Of a DNA stretch of 8,856 bases, positions 6,111 to 8,856 are shown in pieces; within the stretch, counting starts at the first letter, position 1; each line of letters begins with the position of its first letter. The stretch spans positions 1-8,856 of the forward strand of contig SVIK01000063.1 in the NCBI GenBank assembly GCA_015069525.1, in the 5' to 3' direction. Position numbers and translations under genes: made by a program. The notes under the pieces were generated by a model that was not told where the DNA came from, did not search any database, and saw only the letters and a program-made list of their open reading frames with translations. This DNA comes from Clostridiales bacterium. GTDB taxonomy: Bacteria > Bacillota > Clostridia > Christensenellales > Borkfalkiaceae.

Positions 6111-7271
6111 ATGCATAGTGCCGTACACCGCCAACACCCCCATCGTCACGTACATTTTGGGGATATATGCCGATACGTGCTCGGTTTCGTAAAGAAAAAC
6201 GCCGTTTTGTGCATCGCCACCTTTGTCGCGGTTATCACCTGTTTCTTCATCCCACCCGACAGCGAATACCTTTCTTATTTCGACCTGAAAACGCTTACGT
6301 GCCTGTTTTGCGTGCTCGCCGTCGTGTGCGCCTTGCGCAATATCCGCTTTTTCACTTTCCTTGCACGGAAAATCGTAATTCTTTTTAAAAACACCCGCGC
6401 AAGCATACTTGCCCTCGTGTATATCACGTTTTTAGGCTCAATGCTCATTGCCAACGACATGGCACTTTTAACCTTTTTGCCCCTTGGATATTTCGTACTT
6501 TCCACCACCGGCAAGAAAAAATACATGGCGTTTACCTTCATTATGCAAAATATCGCCGCCAACCTCGGCGGTATGCTGACGCCCTTTGGCAACCCGCAAA
6601 ACTTATACCTGTATACAAAGTTTACTATACCCACGGGTGAGTTCATCGCGACCATGCTACCCCCGTTTTGCATTTCCGTAGCGTTGATTACCGTCTGTTG
6701 TTTATTCGTAAAAAAAGAACCGCTCACTTTGGAAGAAGAAAAAATCGCACTTCCCAAATGGCGGACGGTTATTTATCTGCTTTTATTTGCTTTATCAATT
6801 ATCATTGTCTTTCGGGTAATTCCCTTTTGGACGGGACTGATTGTTATCCCTATCGCCCTTTTATTTATGGATAGAAAAGCGCTTTTGAATGTGGATTACG
6901 GCTTACTTTTGACGTTTGTCATGTTCTTTATATTTTCAGGAAACATGGCGAGAATACCCGCCGTGCAATCGCTTTTTGGCTCGTTAATGGAACAAAACCC
7001 GTTGCTCGTGTCCGTGTTCTCTTGCCAAATCATCAGCAACGTCCCCTCGGCAATTTTGCTTTCTCAATTCACTACCAATTGGAGAGCGTTGCTTGTAGGC
7101 GTAAATATCGGTGGCGTAGGCACGTTGATTTCCTCCCTTGCCTCTCTTATCACTTTTAGAGAATACACCTCGAAAACGGACGGAAAAGCAAGCAAATACA
7201 TACTGCTGTTCTCCGCGTTTAACTTTGGATTTTTAATCCTTTTAACGGTTGCACAAAGCTTTATACTGTAA
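6111..7271 (+). CDS. Ion transporter superfamily (SLC13/ArsB/NhaD/CitMHS-like) permease
   Basis: This 386-residue polytopic membrane protein has about 10 hydrophobic segments (roughly 31-47, 59-76, 97-114, 116-131, 142-157, 178-200, 218-235, 238-253, 262-278, 298-318, 326-347 and 363-384, some possibly re-entrant). Family signatures occur twice, as expected for the inverted-repeat ion transporter fold: NDMALLTFLPLG (115-126) with NIAANLGGMLTPFGNPQN (147-164), and ISNVPSAILLSQF (308-320) with VNIGGVGTLISSLAS (331-345). These resemble the anion-permease and Na+/H+ antiporter branches (ArsB, NhaD, CitMHS), which couple transport to Na+ or H+. The substrate cannot be told. The cytoplasmic N-terminus is odd: six His in residues 2-15. 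The gene has its own promoter and strong ribosome binding site, and a terminator follows 16 nt after the stop. Confidence 0.88.
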   Translation: MHSAVHRQHPHRHVHFGDICRYVLGFVKKNAVLCIATFVAVITCFFIPPDSEYLSYFDLKTLTCLFCVLAVVCALRNIRFFTFLARKIVILFKNTRASILALVYITFLGSMLIANDMALLTFLPLGYFVLSTTGKKKYMAFTFIMQNIAANLGGMLTPFGNPQNLYLYTKFTIPTGEFIATMLPPFCISVALITVCCLFVKKEPLTLEEEKIALPKWRTVIYLLLFALSIIIVFRVIPFWTGLIVIPIALLFMDRKALLNVDYGLLLTFVMFFIFSGNMARIPAVQSLFGSLMEQNPLLVSVFSCQIISNVPSAILLSQFTTNWRALLVGVNIGGVGTLISSLASLITFREYTSKTDGKASKYILLFSAFNFGFLILLTVAQSFIL

Positions 7272-7287
7272 TTGCTTACGACAAATT

Positions 7288-7315
7288 AAAAGCCACTCTC
7301 ACGAGTGGCTTTTTT
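7288..7315. terminator. Probable bidirectional terminator between convergent genes
   Basis: AAAAGCCACTC (7288-7298), loop TCAC, and GAGTGGCTTTT (7303-7313) make a perfect 11-bp stem, followed by more T on the plus strand. On the minus strand the same hairpin is followed by TTTTAATTTG, a weaker tract. It lies between the permease stop (7271) and the DUF1653 stop (7319), so it can end transcripts from both sides. Confidence 0.92.
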
Positions 7316-7318
7316 CAT

Positions 7319-7531
7319 TTATTCTCCGATATAGGTAAACCGTTGATAGGTTTTTCCGTCCCTCTCCACGCTTTCGTCCCACATACTCGCAGGGCGCACC
7401 CAAATCTTTTTCTCGCCGTATAACGCTTGGTATACGATTAATTCTTCGCCCGTTTCCGAGTGGTACGCAATATGCAAAACCTCGTATTCTCCGCCCTTAA
7501 AATGGCGGTATTTGCCAAGTTTTACACTCAT
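7319..7531 (-). CDS. DUF1653 family small protein
   Basis: This 70-residue protein matches the short, widespread DUF1653 domain over its full length: GKYRHFKGGEYEVLHIA (6-22), HSETGEELIVYQALYG (24-39), IWVRPASMW (43-51) and a final FTYIGE. The family is a small cytoplasmic all-beta-like domain of unknown function, so no activity is assigned. Its ATG overlaps the TGA of the aldose-epimerase-family gene (ATGA, 4 nt), which indicates translational coupling and co-expression. It is the last gene of the leftward operon and ends just before the shared terminator. Confidence 0.88.
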   Translation of the reverse strand: MSVKLGKYRHFKGGEYEVLHIAYHSETGEELIVYQALYGEKKIWVRPASMWDESVERDGKTYQRFTYIGE

Positions 7532-8376
7532 AAATAGGCAATCGTCCTAACAAGTTTTTGGTTCGATTTGCCCTCTACCTTGATAACGCCCTCTTTTTGA
7601 GAGAACTCTTTATCGGGAACGTTTGCATAGTCAGGCACGTTCGTCCAAGGCTCGATACATATATATTTGGCTTCGTCTTGACGCCAAAGCAAAAGGTTGG
7701 GAAAGCCCTCAAACGTGACTTCTGCAATCGCTTTCCCCTCCTTGCTTGCAAGCTTAACCTTGCGGGAAGCGATATCCTTAAAGATAAGCGTTTCCCCATC
7801 TTGCAAGAAATCTTTGGGCAAAGGGAAAGGTTTTCCGTTGCCGTATTCCGCCGTTTTCCCCGTTAAATAGCCGTCTTTGTCGTGGTAATAATGAACAAGT
7901 TGTTCTTGGCTTTCAAATTCGATTACGTATCCGTCCACGTCCGTATCGAGTGCAAACGTTTCGTGCCCACCGCAAGCGAAATACAAAGGCTTGGTAGCGG
8001 GATTTTGCACGTCGTATTCGATAACGAGCATATTCTCTTTAATACGGTACGTCACGTCGAAAATAAAATCGAACGGGAATACCTTTTTCGTTTCTTCGTT
8101 AGAAGCAAGCGAGAAAGTGAGGAAATTCTCCCCTTGCGTCTTCAAAAGAAAAAGCTCCCGCTTGGCAAAGCCGTGCGCTTTAATGGGATAGGATACTCCG
8201 TCCACCGTCACGCCGAAATGTCCGCACACGGGAAAGAGCAAAGGCGCGTGTCCTGCCCACTCCCCCGTGGGATTTTGCCAAAGCCGTTCTTTTCCGTCCA
8301 CGATAACGCTGATAACTTCCGCGCCAAAGTCCGTCACGGTCACACTCGTTCTGTCGTTTTTAATCGTATAATTCAT
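7528..8376 (-). CDS. Aldose 1-epimerase family protein, LacX-like
   Basis: This 282-residue protein has the length and motif order of the LacX-like branch of galactose mutarotase-fold enzymes. It has FGAEVISVIVDGKERLW (17-33), PLLFPVCGHFG (45-55), KAHGFAKRE (66-74) with H68, ACGGHETFAL (134-143) with H138, and a late acid in LWRQDEAKYICIEPW (230-244) with E242. By analogy with GalM, a His pair and a Glu interconvert the alpha and beta anomers of a free hexose. The true substrate of LacX-type members is mostly unproven. No signal peptide is visible, so it should be cytoplasmic. An AAGGAGA ribosome binding site (8387-8381) directly adjoins the start. The gene lies 9 nt after argF and overlaps DUF1653, so its expression is tied to arginine biosynthesis, an unexpected pairing. 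Confidence 0.9.
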   Translation of the reverse strand: MNYTIKNDRTSVTVTDFGAEVISVIVDGKERLWQNPTGEWAGHAPLLFPVCGHFGVTVDGVSYPIKAHGFAKRELFLLKTQGENFLTFSLASNEETKKVFPFDFIFDVTYRIKENMLVIEYDVQNPATKPLYFACGGHETFALDTDVDGYVIEFESQEQLVHYYHDKDGYLTGKTAEYGNGKPFPLPKDFLQDGETLIFKDIASRKVKLASKEGKAIAEVTFEGFPNLLLWRQDEAKYICIEPWTNVPDYANVPDKEFSQKEGVIKVEGKSNQKLVRTIAYL

Positions 8377-8380
8377 ATTC

Positions 8381-8388
8381 TCTCCTTA
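8381..8388 (-). promoter_or_regulatory. Ribosome binding site overlapping the argF stop codon
   Basis: On the minus strand TAAGGAGA contains the argF TAA stop (8388-8386) and the AAGGAG site of the next gene. ATG 8376 lies 5 nt beyond AAGGAG. A ribosome terminating on argF would sit on the re-initiation site, which suggests translational coupling. Confidence 0.8.
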
Positions 8389-8856
8389 TTCTCCGCCCAA
8401 ACAAAGCACGAGGACAGCCTTTTGTGCGTGCAATCTATTTTCCGCCTCTTCGAAAATCTCGTCTGCGTGCGCCTCGAACACTTCCGCCGTAATCTCTTCT
8501 TCTCTATGCGCGGGCAAGCAATGGAGCACCATTGCGTCCTTTTTAGCAACGCTCATCACGTCCGCATTGATTTGATAGCCGGCGAAAATCTTTTTCCTTT
8601 CTTCCGCTTCGCCCTCTTGTCCCATGGACGCCCAAACGTCGGTGTAAAGCACGTCTGCGTTTTGCGCAGCTTCTTTTACGTCGGTTGTGCAAGTAAACTT
8701 GCCGTTTTCTTTCGCCCAAGCCATAATCTCCGCGTCCGGCTCGTACCCGTTAGGGCAAGCCACGGACACTTCCATACCCATTTTGATACCGCCCACGATA
8801 AGGGAGTTCGTCATATTGTTGCCGTCGCCGATATAGCAAAGCTTATTGCCCGAAAG
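8386..8856 (-). CDS. argF: Ornithine carbamoyltransferase, 3' part (N-terminus outside window)
   Basis: The frame is open to the window edge and supplies the last 156 residues. The codons before the in-frame ATG at 8814 encode LSGNKLCYIGDGNN, which continues the conserved fold, so that ATG is internal and not the start. Conserved ornithine-binding-domain blocks are IGDGNNMTNSL (window residues 9-19), DVWASMGQE (73-81) with the SMG ornithine loop, HCLPAHR (112-118) with the catalytic Cys, and ENRLHAQKAVL near the end. The enzyme joins carbamoyl phosphate and ornithine to make citrulline, a cytoplasmic step of arginine synthesis, and acts as a trimer. Catabolic ornithine carbamoyltransferase has the same motifs, so argF versus arcB depends on upstream genes not in view. 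The HREEE sequence replaces the more usual HRGEE, probably without consequence. Confidence 0.93.
   Translation of the reverse strand, partial: LSGNKLCYIGDGNNMTNSLIVGGIKMGMEVSVACPNGYEPDAEIMAWAKENGKFTCTTDVKEAAQNADVLYTDVWASMGQEGEAEERKKIFAGYQINADVMSVAKKDAMVLHCLPAHREEEITAEVFEAHADEIFEEAENRLHAQKAVLVLCLGGE

Noticed and set aside
6275..6757. Minus-strand 160-codon open frame
   Set aside because: It is antisense to the permease, whose twin transporter motifs and ribosome binding site are clear.
8386..8814. ATG 8814 as the start of a short ornithine carbamoyltransferase
   Set aside because: The frame stays open upstream and encodes the conserved IGDGNN block, so this Met is internal and the gene is simply cut by the window edge.
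1..8856. CRISPR array, tRNA/rRNA, insertion sequence or phage genes
   Set aside because: No regularly spaced repeats, no cloverleaf or rRNA-like sequence, and no transposase, integrase or phage motifs were seen on either strand.

Overview
The window fits a moderately AT-rich Bacillota genome, most likely an uncultured Clostridia-type bacterium. This is an inference from the compact operons, GGAG-type ribosome binding sites, U-tract hairpin terminators, near-consensus sigma-A-type promoters, and family content such as DUF1653 and a LacX-like mutarotase. I cannot name a genus.

Left half (1-5102, minus strand): a surface-polysaccharide operon. In transcription order it holds a GT-A (GT2) glycosyltransferase, a GT-B (GT4-type) glycosyltransferase, a YdjC/ChbG-family carbohydrate deacetylase, a second GT-B glycosyltransferase, and an O-antigen ligase/polymerase-like membrane protein that runs off the left edge. 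The genes are 23 nt apart, overlapping by 23 nt, overlapping by 1 nt, and 3 nt apart, so they probably form one translationally coupled unit. The likely pathway is cytoplasmic assembly of an oligosaccharide, possible N-deacetylation of an amino-sugar residue, then polymerisation or transfer at the membrane. Flippase and priming transferase are not in the window and may lie further left.

Centre (5103-5336): a divergent control region with no gene. It contains an essentially consensus minus-strand promoter for the polysaccharide operon (-35, 17-bp spacer, extended -10). An inverted repeat overlaps the -35 and spacer. Long alternating purine-pyrimidine palindromic tracts cover the predicted transcription start and early leader. 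A plus-strand promoter drives the next gene, apparently with no 5' leader.

Right half, plus strand (5337-7271): a short QueG-like protein with two 4Fe-4S motifs, then an ion-transporter-superfamily permease with a histidine-rich N terminus. A hairpin terminator separates them, and the permease has its own extended -10 and a strong ribosome binding site.

Right end, minus strand (7319-8856): the 3' part of ornithine carbamoyltransferase, a LacX-like aldose-epimerase-family protein and a small DUF1653 protein, tightly packed as one operon. It converges on the permease gene at a hairpin that could terminate both. No RNA genes, CRISPR arrays, insertion sequences or frameshifts were seen.
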